Source: Salinispora arenicola
GTDB taxonomy: Bacteria; Actinomycetota; Actinomycetes; Mycobacteriales; Micromonosporaceae
Assembly: GCF_006716065.1 (NCBI RefSeq)
Contig: NZ_VFOL01000001.1
Location: forward strand, 744,001 to 808,000
Length of the DNA stretch: 64,000 bases
Direction: 5' to 3'
Positions 1 through 9,425 of the stretch are shown piece by piece. The translations under genes were made by a program, and so were the position numbers. The notes beneath the pieces are model-generated. The model was not told where the DNA came from. It ran no database searches and was given only the letters and a program-made list of their open reading frames with translations. Positions within the stretch are counted from its first letter, which is position 1. Every line of letters starts with the position of its first letter.

Positions 1-1
1 T

Positions 2-526
2 GACGTCATTCTCCAGCCGGCCGCCCAGCGGGAGTTGGACAAGTCACTCGACAGGCTTACCGAGTCGCAGCAGATTCGATTTGCTCGCCAGTTGCGTAGC
101 GAAGACCGAAGCCATGCCGACAATTCGAACAGCGTTGCGCTCTCTGTAGCCATTGCGGTTGTGGTGTCCGAGGACACGGTGTTGTTGGTGTGTCGCCGCG
201 ATGCAGACCCGAGCGGGATAACGTGGCAGTTCCCGGCCGGAATTGTGAAGCCTGGCGCATCCGCACAGACAATCGCCATGCGTGAGACGTTGGCCGAGAC
301 TGGCGTCCACTGCTCGGTACGAGCTACGCTCGGAAACCGAATACATCCGCTTTCGGGCGTGTTCTGTGAGTACTTCCTGTGCGACTACCTCGCCGGAAGC
401 GTTCAGAATAAAGATCCCGACGAGAACATCGACGCCATCTGGGCACCGAGAGACAGCGTAACGCGCTTCATTCGCGTAGATACCATTTTCCCACCAATAA
501 TTGAAGCTTTGGAAGGAAAATCATGA
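2..526 (+). CDS. Nudix-fold protein with degraded Nudix box (5' end outside window)
   Basis: The frame is open to the left edge, so the true start may lie outside; the first possible in-window start is TTG at 35. The protein has a Nudix fold: a beta strand (residues AIAVVVSEDTVLLV), then WQFPAGIVKPG and RETLAETGV. Against the consensus Gx5Ex7REUxEExGU, the first Glu is Ala and the first Glu of the EE pair is also Ala, so metal-binding and catalytic acids are missing. It ends in a 4-base ATGA overlap with a canonical Nudix gene, implying translational coupling. Nudix proteins are regular cargo of actinomycete integrative elements; Pif, the immunity factor of pSAM2, carries a Nudix motif. A regulatory or partner role for this copy is inference. 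Confidence 0.75.
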   Translation, partial: DVILQPAAQRELDKSLDRLTESQQIRFARQLRSEDRSHADNSNSVALSVAIAVVVSEDTVLLVCRRDADPSGITWQFPAGIVKPGASAQTIAMRETLAETGVHCSVRATLGNRIHPLSGVFCEYFLCDYLAGSVQNKDPDENIDAIWAPRDSVTRFIRVDTIFPPIIEALEGKS

Positions 527-933
527 CAGAGCAGTCCACAGCCGAGCGACCTGCGATCGCAGCGGCGGTCATCGTCTCCCATGGGCAGGTCCTGATGGTG
601 CGCAGAAGGGAGCGGGAAGGCCAACTGTCGTGGCAGTTCCCGGCGGGTGAAGTCGAGCCCGGCGAGACCGGCGCCGACGCCGCTATTCGGGAGACGCGGG
701 AGGAAGTTGGGCTGAAAGTAGACGTTGATCGTCTACTCGGTGAACGAGTCCATCCGGCCACTGGGCGTCGCATGATCTACGTCGCTTGCACTGTCTTGGA
801 CGGCACAGCGCATGTAGCAGATGAGGACGAGTTGGCGGAGGTGGAATGGTGCGACCGGGCCAAACTAACGAGCTACGTTCCGTACCCGTTCTTTGGCCCG
901 GTTCAGGACTATTTTGACACCCGACTCGCCTAA
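523..933 (+). CDS. Nudix hydrolase
   Basis: A 136-residue single-domain Nudix hydrolase with an intact box: GEVEPGETGADAAIRETREEVGL matches Gx5Ex7REUxEExGU, split here as GEVEPGETGA at the start and RETREEVGL at the end. Such enzymes hydrolyse nucleoside diphosphates linked to another moiety, using Mg2+ bound by the box glutamates. The substrate cannot be told. The ATG overlaps the stop of the upstream Nudix-like gene (ATGA). The gene ends 3 bases into the end of a convergent gene. It lies on the integrase side of tRNA-Arg, so it is probably mobile-element cargo, possibly a conjugal immunity or housecleaning function as proposed for Nudix proteins of actinomycete elements. Confidence 0.88.
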   Translation: MTEQSTAERPAIAAAVIVSHGQVLMVRRREREGQLSWQFPAGEVEPGETGADAAIRETREEVGLKVDVDRLLGERVHPATGRRMIYVACTVLDGTAHVADEDELAEVEWCDRAKLTSYVPYPFFGPVQDYFDTRLA

Positions 934-1244
934 TCCGCGAATAGATCGCTCAGTCGATTACGCACCACGCCGTCGTGAAACCTCTCCGGCATCGGCACAC
1001 CACCGATGGTCAGCCGGTCGCAAGTAACGTCGTCTAGCGTTTTGGACGGGGCACGCTCGGCGTAGTGAAGCGCTCGGCGCGCATACTGCCGGGCATCGTC
1101 CATCTGTCCAGCATCCTTGAATCGAATGGCGAGCGCGTAGGCGTATTGTGCGGCTGCGCGCTCGTCCACAAAGAATACTTCATCTTCGTATCGCTTGACA
1201 AGATCCGCAATTGGCGGCAGTGGAGCTTCTTCGATATCCATCAT
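930..1244 (-). CDS. hypothetical protein, helical TPR-like
   Basis: A 104-residue acidic protein I do not recognise. The middle (YAYALAIRFKDAGQMDDARQYA, residues about 34-53) has the spacing of a tetratricopeptide-like helical pair, so a protein-binding role is possible. The ATG follows the stop of the ndk-like gene by 8 bases with AAGG upstream, so the two are probably co-transcribed. Its 3' end overlaps the convergent Nudix gene by 4 bases. Codon use matches neighbouring cargo genes. No function is assigned. Confidence 0.6.
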   Translation of the reverse strand: MMDIEEAPLPPIADLVKRYEDEVFFVDERAAAQYAYALAIRFKDAGQMDDARQYARRALHYAERAPSKTLDDVTCDRLTIGGVPMPERFHDGVVRNRLSDLFAD

Positions 1245-1252
1245 TGAGTGCC

Positions 1253-1747
1253 TTAGAAGGTGTATTTCTCGGCGAGGGTCTCGTACTCGAAAAGCTCGCT
1301 CGCGTCAAACCACAAGTCAATCTCGTACTTGGCTTCCTCGGAGTTGCCCGAAGCGTGGACAAGGTTCGCAATAACCTTGTGTTGCGCGTCGGTGTACGCC
1401 TTCGAAACGTGTGCGAAGTCGCCCCGGATCGTGCCGGCCGGAGCCTCATTCGGGAACGTGGCGCCGACGAGTCGACGGACGTTCTTCGCCGCCTCGACTC
1501 CTTCGATGGCGAACGCCAGTACCGGACCCTGCTGCATGAATGTGGCGGTCTTCTCATAGACAGACGAACCGAACCGCTCCTCCAGATCGAAGTAGTGGCG
1601 CTTGGTAAACTCCGCGTCCAACTGCTTCATCTTCGTGCCGACAATCTTGAGCCCTGCGTCTTCAAGACGCTGGATGATGCGGCCCGCGAGCCCGCGCGCC
1701 ACGGCATCCGGCTTGAGAAGCACGAGAGTTCGCTCCACGGTCGCCAT
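1253..1747 (-). CDS. ndk: nucleoside diphosphate kinase, long form
   Basis: Transfers the gamma phosphate between nucleoside tri- and diphosphates through a phospho-histidine. Family landmarks are present: RTLVLLKPDAVARGLAGRII near the N-terminus, FMQQGPVLAF, RRLVGAT, PAGTIRGDF, and the active-site His in NLVHASGNSEEA. The start at 1747 is chosen because AAGGGG sits about 9 bases upstream; the frame remains open further upstream without family similarity. At about 164 residues it exceeds the usual 135-140, with an insertion between TIRGDF and the catalytic His and a longer C-terminus. That form differs from the typical actinomycete housekeeping enzyme and, with its position beside an integrase, suggests acquired cargo. 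Downstream is the 104-residue gene. Confidence 0.85.
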   Translation of the reverse strand: MATVERTLVLLKPDAVARGLAGRIIQRLEDAGLKIVGTKMKQLDAEFTKRHYFDLEERFGSSVYEKTATFMQQGPVLAFAIEGVEAAKNVRRLVGATFPNEAPAGTIRGDFAHVSKAYTDAQHKVIANLVHASGNSEEAKYEIDLWFDASELFEYETLAEKYTF

Positions 1748-1825
1748 GCTGATTTGCCCCTTCCCGACACCGTCCCTGACGCCACTACCCTGCCGCATCT
1801 CCTATCTGTCGGCGCCGCCGGGGGC

Positions 1826-3346
1826 TCAGATTGCCTCCACGGCGACCGTGGCGCGCTTGCCGCGTGACACCGTGATCTGGTCGGCATCGGCGAGCGTGGC
1901 GATAGCTCGCTGCGCCGTGCTGATGGCGACGCCGTACCGCTCTCCCAGCACGGCGATTGTGGGGAGCTGGTCGCCAAGCTTGAGCGCGCCACACCGGATG
2001 GCGCCGCGCAGATCCTCCGCGATTCGGAGGTAGGGCGCTGAGTCTTCGGTAACGGGCGACGGCACGGCCGTTCTTTCGCCGTCACCTTCGACGCCGACCG
2101 GCAGTGCCGGCATCCGGCTCGCCAGGGAACCGGCGGCCCGCTGGTCGGCCTCGGACACCCAGGCGCTGTAGACCCTCAGGGTCGTGGTCCCGCCGCCGCC
2201 ATGCCCGAGGCGCCCGGCGACGGTACGAACGTCGACGCCAGCGGCGATCAGTTCTGTCGCCGAGTAGTGCCGAAGCTGGTGCAGGTTCATGTCCCAGCCG
2301 AGGCGTTCGCACATCCGGGTGTATCGCTGGCTCACGGAGTCAGGCTTGAGCCAGTCGGAACCGTCCGGCAGGAGGGAGAACACCCGGGCGTCGTCCGGCA
2401 GTTCCAGGGCGACAGCCTTGGCGCGTTCCTTACACCGGCGAAGGTACGCGCGCAGCAGCGCCAGCGTGAGGTCGTCGAGGGTGATACGGCGCTGCTGGTG
2501 GGTCTTGGTGTCCTTCTCCCACATCTTGGCGCCAAGCTGCGCGATGCTCGACCGAATCACGAGGATGCCCGTGGCGAAGTCGACGCGATCCCAGCGAAGC
2601 GCACACAGCTCGCCCCGACGCGCTCCTGTCATCAGGGAAAGCCAGACCAGCATCCCCCAGTCGAGATCCCGCCACGCCTCCGTGGCGATCTTCGACGCCT
2701 GTTCCGGAGTCGGTGGCTGCGGATCGGGCCGACCTGGCGTCGGTCGCGCCGCTTGCTCCATCGGGTTGCTGCCCAGCCAGCGCCACCGCAGGGAACGCTT
2801 CATCGCTCCGCTCAGGATGCCGTGAATCTGGCTGATGGACGAGTCAGCCAGCGGCCGGCACTGGTGCTTCCCGCATCGCTCGTCACACTCGTGCGGCCGG
2901 TTCGTACGATGCTCGGTCGTCGCGCGGCCACGACAGTGCCTGCGGCAGCGCCGAAGCTCGGCGTAGAAGGAGTCGAGCGTCTCGCCGTCTAGCCGAGACA
3001 GCGGTAGATCGCCGAGCAGCGGCCGGATGTGGTTCTTCACGTATCCGTCGTACGTGGACCGCGTGGTCTCGCCAACGTTCAGCACCTCAAAGTACCGGTC
3101 CATGAGCTGACCGACCGTGGCCTTCGTTCGGGGGTTGCGCTTCTCATCAAGCTGACCAAGAAGTCGCGTCAGCGCCTTCTGCGCATCCTTCTTGGCCGTC
3201 GGTCCGGGCGGGATCGTGTCGGTAAGGTCGTGCCGCTTGCCGGTGATGGGGTCGGTCCCGGCATAGACCTTCACCCTTAGTGATCCGCTGGGAAGGGTTT
3301 CGATGCGGCCACGTTGGCGCCCCGTGGCTCGGGACTTTGCTGGCAT
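1826..3346 (-). CDS. tyrosine integrase fused to a GntR-type winged helix
   Basis: A site-specific recombinase of the phage/ICE integrase family that inserts an element into the neighbouring tRNA-Arg gene. It has an N-terminal arm-binding region, a SAM-like core-binding domain (KATVGQLMDRYFEVLN), and a catalytic domain with R in TGARRGELCALRW, H-x2-R in HQLRHYSATE, H in AGRLGHGG and the nucleophile Tyr in LRVYSAW. A Cys/His insert (CRRHCRG...HECDERCGKHQC) in the core domain may bind zinc. After the catalytic Tyr, the last about 75 residues form a GntR-like winged helix (PYLRIAEDLRGAIRCGALK...GVAISTAQRAI), a fused DNA-binding module. The ATG at 3346 (MPAKSR) is preferred to an upstream GTG because the family begins there. 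It is 79 bases from tRNA-Arg. Confidence 0.93.
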   Translation of the reverse strand: MPAKSRATGRQRGRIETLPSGSLRVKVYAGTDPITGKRHDLTDTIPPGPTAKKDAQKALTRLLGQLDEKRNPRTKATVGQLMDRYFEVLNVGETTRSTYDGYVKNHIRPLLGDLPLSRLDGETLDSFYAELRRCRRHCRGRATTEHRTNRPHECDERCGKHQCRPLADSSISQIHGILSGAMKRSLRWRWLGSNPMEQAARPTPGRPDPQPPTPEQASKIATEAWRDLDWGMLVWLSLMTGARRGELCALRWDRVDFATGILVIRSSIAQLGAKMWEKDTKTHQQRRITLDDLTLALLRAYLRRCKERAKAVALELPDDARVFSLLPDGSDWLKPDSVSQRYTRMCERLGWDMNLHQLRHYSATELIAAGVDVRTVAGRLGHGGGGTTTLRVYSAWVSEADQRAAGSLASRMPALPVGVEGDGERTAVPSPVTEDSAPYLRIAEDLRGAIRCGALKLGDQLPTIAVLGERYGVAISTAQRAIATLADADQITVSRGKRATVAVEAI

Positions 3347-3425
3347 GGCACGACCGTAACTCGCTTGTGCCACGAATCGCACCACGCAAGGCCACCAAGA
3401 TCAGTGATCATGCCTCTGACCTGGG

Positions 3426-3498
3426 TGCCCCCGGCAGGATTCGAACCTGCGACACACGGTTTAGGAAACCGTTGCTCTATCCCCTGAGCTACGAGGGC
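3426..3498 (-). tRNA. tRNA-Arg (CCT anticodon), integration target
   Basis: Folds as a 73-base cloverleaf on the minus strand: acceptor GCCCTCG pairs with CGGGGGC, the D arm is AGCTCAGGGGATAGAGC, the anticodon loop is TTCCTAA with CCT, and the T arm is GCAGGTTCGAATCCTGC. No CCA is encoded (the next bases are CCC). The integrase begins on the 3' side of the tRNA, the standard geometry for integration into a tRNA 3' end. The matching distal att copy should lie to the left, outside the window. Confidence 0.97.
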
Positions 3499-3996
3499 GC
3501 GAGCGCCCAGTCTAGCGACCCGGGGGTCTACCTGGGGTGGCAGGGAGTGGCCCACGTTCACCCACGTCACCCGGACCCCTGTTCGCCCAGCCCAGGAGCA
3601 CACGTACCCCGGGTTGCGACCGGCGGTCGCCCGCGATGGCCCGTGTTGGCATCGGTTCACCCGGGTTGGCATCCGCTGGAGAGCACACACCGCGCACATC
3701 ACCGAAGGTCGCGAAGAGTTCCCGCTCCCTGCGGGCTGGCCCTGGCTGGCCGGTAGGAGACGGCCCGGCGGTGACAGTGCCGGGCTTCGAGTGCCGAGGC
3801 GGGAAGTGACCCGATCTGGGGCGAGCGTGCGGAGGGTCAGTGGGGGCACATCGTTGTCGCGAGATGTCGTACTGACTCTGGTTGGGGTTGCGCCGCCGCA
3901 CCCGCTGATGGGGGTAGCGGCGCTGGCTGTCCGGCTGCCAACCCGTCAGCATCGACGAGGCAGCGGTGCTGATCTTCGTTGGTCATAACGGTGCCC
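3499..3996. other. intergenic, no supported gene
   Basis: About 500 bases with open frames on both strands but none with a recognisable protein, good start or consistent codon bias. Several short GC-rich direct repeats (GTGGG, CACCCG) occur. I see no RNA gene here. Confidence 0.5.
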
Positions 3997-4452
3997 ATGA
4001 AGCTTGCTGAGGCATTGGCGCTGCGTTCGGACGCGGCGCGCCGCGTCCGAACAACTCCGTGCCCGCATCACGGCCAGCGCTCGCTACCAGGAGGGTGAGA
4101 CACCAGCTGAGGACGCCTCGGCGCTCCTCGCGGAGGCGGGCGAGGCGCTCGGTGAGCTGGAGTCGTTGATTCGGCGGATTAACCGCACCAACGCCGCCAC
4201 CGTCGTACGGGAGGGGGCACACTTACCGACGCGCTCGCGCGTCGCGACGTGCTCCGGCTGCGGCACAGCGTGGTCCCGTCCGCCGCAGGTGAAGGTCAGC
4301 GTGGGTATCGGCAGCTGCGCTCGGAGTTGACGATGGTTCCGGCGCTGTCGGTGACCGAGTTGCGCAGGCGGGCTGACGACCTCGCCCGGCAGTTACGCGA
4401 GGTGGACACGTTCATCCAGCGGACGAACTGGGCGGTCGATCTGCTTAACTGA
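3997..4452 (+). pseudogene. DIP1984-family protein, two compensating frameshifts
   Basis: Read across three frame segments the product is a nearly full DIP1984-family protein of about 150 residues: MKLAEALALRSDAARRV, then EQLRARITASARYQEGETPA and INRTNAATVVREGA, then TDALARRDVLRLRHSVV through ELRRRADDLARQLREVDTF to NWAVDLLN and TGA. An extra C near 4047 and a missing base near 4223 shift the frame out and back, so the conserved C-terminus is still present. The family's function is unknown. Either the gene is decayed or the two indels are assembly errors; two independent indels in a non-homopolymer context favour decay. Confidence 0.8.
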
Positions 4453-4828
4453 TGTGTTGCGGAGCAGGTAGCCGACGTGGAGGCGTCCACGCACCCGCGA
4501 GCCGGCGGGCAATCCGGCTCACTTCTGGCGCGCCGAGGGCAGGCGCAGGGGTTCGATTCCCCGGCAAACATCGCATGCATGCCCAGCACAGCACACAGGT
4601 GACGGCGCACAGGGCACGGCACACCACCGGGTGCAGATCCACGACGGTGAGGGCGGGACAGGGGACTTCCGCAATCTCGTACAACAGGGCCGGCTGCCAC
4701 GATTTCAGCAGGGAATGCGCAGCTCCTGCGCGGAGCCATGCGTCTTCGCCGAGGGCAGCGCCACGAAGGCTTACGCCTTCCGGAGGTGGCGCTCTGAGTT
4801 GGGCCAGCGAGGATGTCGCGGAAGTGGC
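4453..4828. other. intergenic with isolated T-arm-like sequence
   Basis: No supported gene. A tRNA T-arm-like stretch (GGGGTTCGATTCCCC near 4549-4563) and a strong hairpin (GAGCCGG / CCGGCTC, about 4499-4521) occur, but no acceptor or anticodon arm with correct spacing could be built. Confidence 0.4.
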
Positions 4829-5147
4829 TCAGCGGAGGATCACGCCTTTGACGCCGTAGTTGCCCCACCAGGTTGGCCGGTGTTCGCGTAGTTGTCCCGT
4901 GACTCGTGTCAGCAGGAGCCAGTCGCCGTTGAGCACGAACGCGGCGTCTTCCGGCCGGTCGGTGAGGACACGGGCCACGGCCGACACCATTGTTGGGACC
5001 ATGTCCTCGGGTGGGTTGTTCCTGCGTAGGTCGAAGATGACGTTGGTGTACGTGTCGGTTCCCATTCCCGCTGGGTACCGTCGTCGGCTTCGGCGTCGAA
5101 GTAGCCGCTGTTACCAGCGAAAACGGTGACGGTGTAGCCGAGTTCCC
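4829..5147 (-). pseudogene. remnant of a small protein, frameshifted and cut by the IS
   Basis: The last 78 codons (MGTDTYTNVIFDLRRNN... to VKGVILR) are a good-looking coding stretch. Directly upstream, in another frame, LGYTVTVFAGNSGYFDAEAD reads like the preceding part of the same protein, and the homology-like stretch stops near 5147, just outside the left end of the IS1380-type element. I infer a small gene, perhaps related to SitI-type immunity proteins, that was truncated by the insertion and frameshifted near 5067. The family guess is weak. Confidence 0.4.
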
Positions 5148-5276
5148 GTTACCTAACCTCGGCCCTTCGATAAGGGCTGTCCGCGGGCTGGGCTGAGAAC
5201 GAAGAAGTGCCTTCTGATCTGGGAAAATAGGGCTTGTTGAGAGTCCCATGTTCCTGTCACGGAAGGCACTTGCTGG

Positions 5277-6674
5277 GTGAAGGCTACCGCAACACGTCCG
5301 AAGATCATGGTGACCGGTGGTGGGCGGGGCGTGGTGGGTCACGTCGGTGCCCGGCTGCTCGCTGACTTGGCCGACGCTACTGCGCTGACCAGCGTGTTTA
5401 GTGAGGCCCTGGCGGGGCTGCGGCAGAGGCAGGGCGGGCACGACCCGGGTCGGATCTCCGTCGATCTTGCCGTGATGCTCGCCGACGGCGGTGAGGCCAT
5501 CGGTGACCTGGCAGTACTACGAGACCAGCAGGCCCTGTTCGGGCCGGTGGCATCCGACCCGACCGCATGGCGGCTGTTGGCACAACTCGACGACAAGATG
5601 CTGGCCGAACTGCGATCCGCCCGCGCTCACGCCCGTGAGATCGCCTGGGCCCAGCACGCCGAGGTCCGCGGTGACCTGCCGCAGCCGATGGTGGCCGGCC
5701 AGCCGGTGGACGGCCTGGTCCTGGACATCGACGCGACCCTCGTGATGTGCCACTCCGAGAAGGAATCGGCGACCCGGACCTGGAAGAAGACCTTCGGCTA
5801 CCACCCGCTGCTGTGCTTTCTGGACAACACCGGCGAAGCCCTCGCCGGCCTGCTACGCGAAGGCCGTGCCGGATCCAACACCACCGCCGACCACATCACC
5901 GTGCTCGACCAGGCCCTCACTCAGATCCCCGACGCCTACCGGCACGGCACGCCGATCCTGCTGCGCGCCGACGCTGCCGGTTCCAGTCACGGGTTCCTCG
6001 CCCACGTCCGATCCTTGCGCGAACAGCACCTCGACATCCGGTTCTCCGTCGGCGCCGCGATGACCGAACCCGTGCGTGAGGCGATCAGGGCCGCGACCGG
6101 CTGGGTTCCCGCCATCGACAACGGCGGTGACCTGCGTGAACATGCCGAGGTCTGCGAGATTACCGGCCTGTTCGACCCAGCGGGCTGGCCTGAGGGCACC
6201 CGGTTCCTGGTCCGCCGGGAACGCCCGCACCCCGGCGCTCACCTGTCGCTGTTCGACACCGTCGAGGGCTGGCGGCACCAAATCATCGCCACCGACACCC
6301 CGCCCGGCGGTGGCAGCATCCAGTTCCTGGAGGCCCGGCACCGGGCACACGCCCGCGTCGAGGACCGCATCCGCTGCGGCAAGAACACCGGCTTCGGCCG
6401 GTTCCCGTCCCGCGTCTTCGCCATCAACCAGGCCTGGCTACAACTCGCCCTGACCGGCATCGACCTGATCGCCTGGACCCAGAACCTGCTCCTGGACGGC
6501 GACCTCGCCCGCGCCGAACCCAAGAAACTGCGCTACCGGCTCCTGCACGTCGCGGCCCGGATCACCCGTACCGCCCGCAGGACACGACTCGCCATCGCCG
6601 CCGACTGGCCCTGGACCGACACCCTGACCAGCGCGTTCAAGAAACTCACCGCGCTGCCCCGGCCCACCGGCTGA
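5277..6674 (+). CDS. IS1380-family transposase
   Basis: A 465-residue DDE transposase, the usual length for this family. The catalytic Asp-containing segments DIDATLVMCHSEKE and LRADAAGSS are evident, as is the family region RCGKNTGFGRFPS. It begins with GTG at 5277. An inverted pair GAAGTGCCTTC / GGAAGGCACTT surrounds the start region (about 5207-5270) and could limit transcription or translation of the transposase. The frame is intact, so the element may still be mobile. Confidence 0.93.
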   Translation: MKATATRPKIMVTGGGRGVVGHVGARLLADLADATALTSVFSEALAGLRQRQGGHDPGRISVDLAVMLADGGEAIGDLAVLRDQQALFGPVASDPTAWRLLAQLDDKMLAELRSARAHAREIAWAQHAEVRGDLPQPMVAGQPVDGLVLDIDATLVMCHSEKESATRTWKKTFGYHPLLCFLDNTGEALAGLLREGRAGSNTTADHITVLDQALTQIPDAYRHGTPILLRADAAGSSHGFLAHVRSLREQHLDIRFSVGAAMTEPVREAIRAATGWVPAIDNGGDLREHAEVCEITGLFDPAGWPEGTRFLVRRERPHPGAHLSLFDTVEGWRHQIIATDTPPGGGSIQFLEARHRAHARVEDRIRCGKNTGFGRFPSRVFAINQAWLQLALTGIDLIAWTQNLLLDGDLARAEPKKLRYRLLHVAARITRTARRTRLAIAADWPWTDTLTSAFKKLTALPRPTG

Positions 6675-6712
6675 CCCCGCGACCCACGCACCGACCAGTA
6701 ATCACGGAGGAA

Positions 6713-6729
6713 CCCGACCCCGCGTCGGG
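6713..6729 (+). terminator. hairpin downstream of transposase
   Basis: CCCGAC, a 5-base loop and GTCGGG form a perfect 6-bp stem 38 bases after the transposase stop. It lacks a U tract, as is common in actinomycetes. Confidence 0.4.
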
Positions 6730-6822
6730 CCCTCAGCCCGCCACAAAGAGCGCTAAACACCCAAATCACCACCTCATCGAGCGGCAGCTATGAAGCGACG
6801 CTCGAATGAAAGACTGAGGCTA

Positions 6823-6862
6823 GCGCCTCGCATCGTCAGTCGTCCGCGCCTCGCATCGTCAG
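6823..6862 (+). repeat. 17-base direct repeat, two copies
   Basis: GCGCCTCGCATCGTCAG occurs at 6823-6839 and again at 6846-6862 (period 23), directly at the right end of the IS and upstream of tRNA-Sec. The origin is unclear: a duplicated junction or an old insertion scar. Confidence 0.8.
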
Positions 6863-6982
6863 CGAAGCCTGAGGGCGGGCTTCAGTAGGACCAGCACGGT
6901 GCTGCAGCGGCAAGCGAACCGGCCACGCACAGTCCATCCGCTTGACCGTGCACCGGGACTGCCAGCTTGACGGTGCTCGGGC

Positions 6983-6988
6983 TAGAAT
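6983..6988 (+). promoter_or_regulatory. probable -10 of the tRNA-Sec promoter
   Basis: TAGAAT lies 12 bases before the tRNA 5' end, the right place for transcription to begin at or just before the tRNA. TTGACG occurs at 6967-6972 but is too close (10-base spacer) to be a normal -35. Confidence 0.4.
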
Positions 6989-7000
6989 CCGTGCACGCAT

Positions 7001-7096
7001 GGAGGCGTTTGAGTTCCTGGTGGTCTCCCCCGCCTTCAAAGCGGGTGGGCCTGGCTCAGCCTGGCCGGCGGGTTCGATTCCCGTCCGCCTCCGCCA
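7001..7096 (+). tRNA. selC: tRNA-Sec (TCA anticodon)
   Basis: A 96-base selenocysteine tRNA with encoded CCA. Acceptor GGAGGCG pairs with CGCCTCC, followed by discriminator G and CCA. The anticodon stem CCCGC/GCGGG holds loop CTTCAAA with anticodon TCA at 7036-7038. It has a long variable arm (GGGCCTGGCTCAGCCTGGCC) and T arm GCGGGTTCGATTCCCGT. The long acceptor/T stack, long variable arm and UCA anticodon are diagnostic. It sits 26 bases before selD and runs in the same direction, so the whole Sec system is one locus. Confidence 0.96.
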
Positions 7097-7122
7097 AGGA
7101 TGTCTACGGGGGCGATGCGTCG

Positions 7123-8129
7123 ATGGATTTGGTCGGGGACTCGTTGCGTCTGACCCGGTACGCCCGTGGCGGCGGCTGCGCGTGCAAGATCCCGCCGGGG
7201 GAGCTTGAGTCCACGCTGGCCGGTGTGTGCAGCCCGCTGACCGCACCGGCTTATGAGCTGCTCGTCGGCTTGGAGAGCGGCGATGACGCTGCGGCGGTCC
7301 AGCTCTCCGGCGATACCGCGATCATCGCGACCACCGATTTTTTCACGCCGGTCGTCGACGACCCGTACGACTGGGGCCGGGTCGCCGCCGCGAACGCCCT
7401 GTCCGACATCTACGCGATGGGCGGAGATCCGATCCTGGCCGTCAATCTGCTGGCCTGGCCGCGTGACCTGCTGCCAATGACGATTGCCACTGAGGTCCTG
7501 CGCGGCGGCCAGGATATCGCCCGTGAGGCCGGCTGTCATCTCGCAGGGGGGCACAGCATCGACGACGCCGAACCCAAGTACGGGATGGCGGTCACCGGGA
7601 TCGGCGACGCCCGTCGGTTGCTGCGCAACGACGCCGGACGGGCGGGGATGCCACTGAGCCTGACCAAACCGCTAGGCGTCGGCGTCCTGAACTCGCGGCA
7701 CAAGGCGACTGGTGACGTCTTCCCGGCCGCCGTCGCCACGATGACCGCCCTCAACAGGGACGCCTCCCACGCAGCCCTGCGCGCCGGCGCGACCTGCGCG
7801 ACCGATGTGACCGGCTTTGGCCTGCTCGGACATCTACACAAGCTCGCCCGCGCCAGCGGAGTGACCGCGATAGTTGATGCGGCCGCGGTGCCGTACCTGG
7901 ACGGCGCCCGGGAGGCCGTCCGGGACGGGTTCGTCAGCGGAGGCAGCCGCCGCAACCTCGACTGGGTGCGGCCGCACACGCGCTGGGGCGCGGGTGTCAC
8001 CGACCTAGAGCGGCTGCTGCTCGCCGACGCGCAGACCTCCGGTGGCATGCTGATCGCGGGGGAGATCCCCGGCGCCACGGTGATCGGCGAGCTGGCTCCC
8101 GCCGATGGCGAGCACACCCTGGTCGTCGG

Positions 8130-8133
<4 letters not shown>
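7123..8133 (+). CDS. selD: selenide, water dikinase (selenophosphate synthetase)
   Basis: Makes selenophosphate from selenide and ATP, the selenium donor for Sec-tRNA formation. The N-terminal catalytic motif GGGCACKIPPGEL carries Cys19, Cys21 and Lys22, equivalent to the CGCK of E. coli SelD; this is a Cys rather than a Sec form. The AIR-synthase-like fold is seen in LESGDDAAAVQL, ATTDFFTPVVDDPYDWGRVAA and AGGHSIDDAEPKYGMAVTG. The frame is open upstream across tRNA-Sec, but the family N-terminus and the tRNA fix the start at ATG 7123, giving 336 residues. The stop overlaps the selA start as GTGA, so translation is coupled. Confidence 0.95.

Positions 8134-9415
<1,282 letters not shown>

Positions 9416-9425
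<10 letters not shown>

Larger units (their letters stand above)
5154..6823 (+). mobile_element. IS1380-family insertion sequence
   Basis: About 1.67 kb around one intact transposase. Imperfect terminal inverted repeats are proposed: CTAACCTCGGCCCTTC at 5154-5169 and the complement of 6808-6823 (CTAGCCTCAGTCTTTC), 12 of 16 bases matching. No target duplication is evident at these ends, so the boundaries are approximate. The left end coincides with the break in a small gene remnant; the right end lies about 180 bases before tRNA-Sec. Confidence 0.6.

Noticed and set aside
1211..2992. Plus-strand frames of 218 and 263 codons opposite ndk and the integrase
   Set aside because: Shadows of well-supported minus-strand genes.
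4453..4575. Possible tRNA around a GGGGTTCGATTCCCC T-arm
   Set aside because: Acceptor pairing reaches only about four bases, no anticodon arm has correct spacing, and the total length would be about 120 bases.
6967..6972. TTGACG as -35 of the tRNA-Sec promoter
   Set aside because: The spacer to TAGAAT is only 10 bases; a normal 16-18 base spacer gives no good -35 match.
6967..7122. Upstream extension of selD by 52 codons
   Set aside because: The extension runs straight through tRNA-Sec and has no SelD similarity; the family N-terminus begins at 7123.
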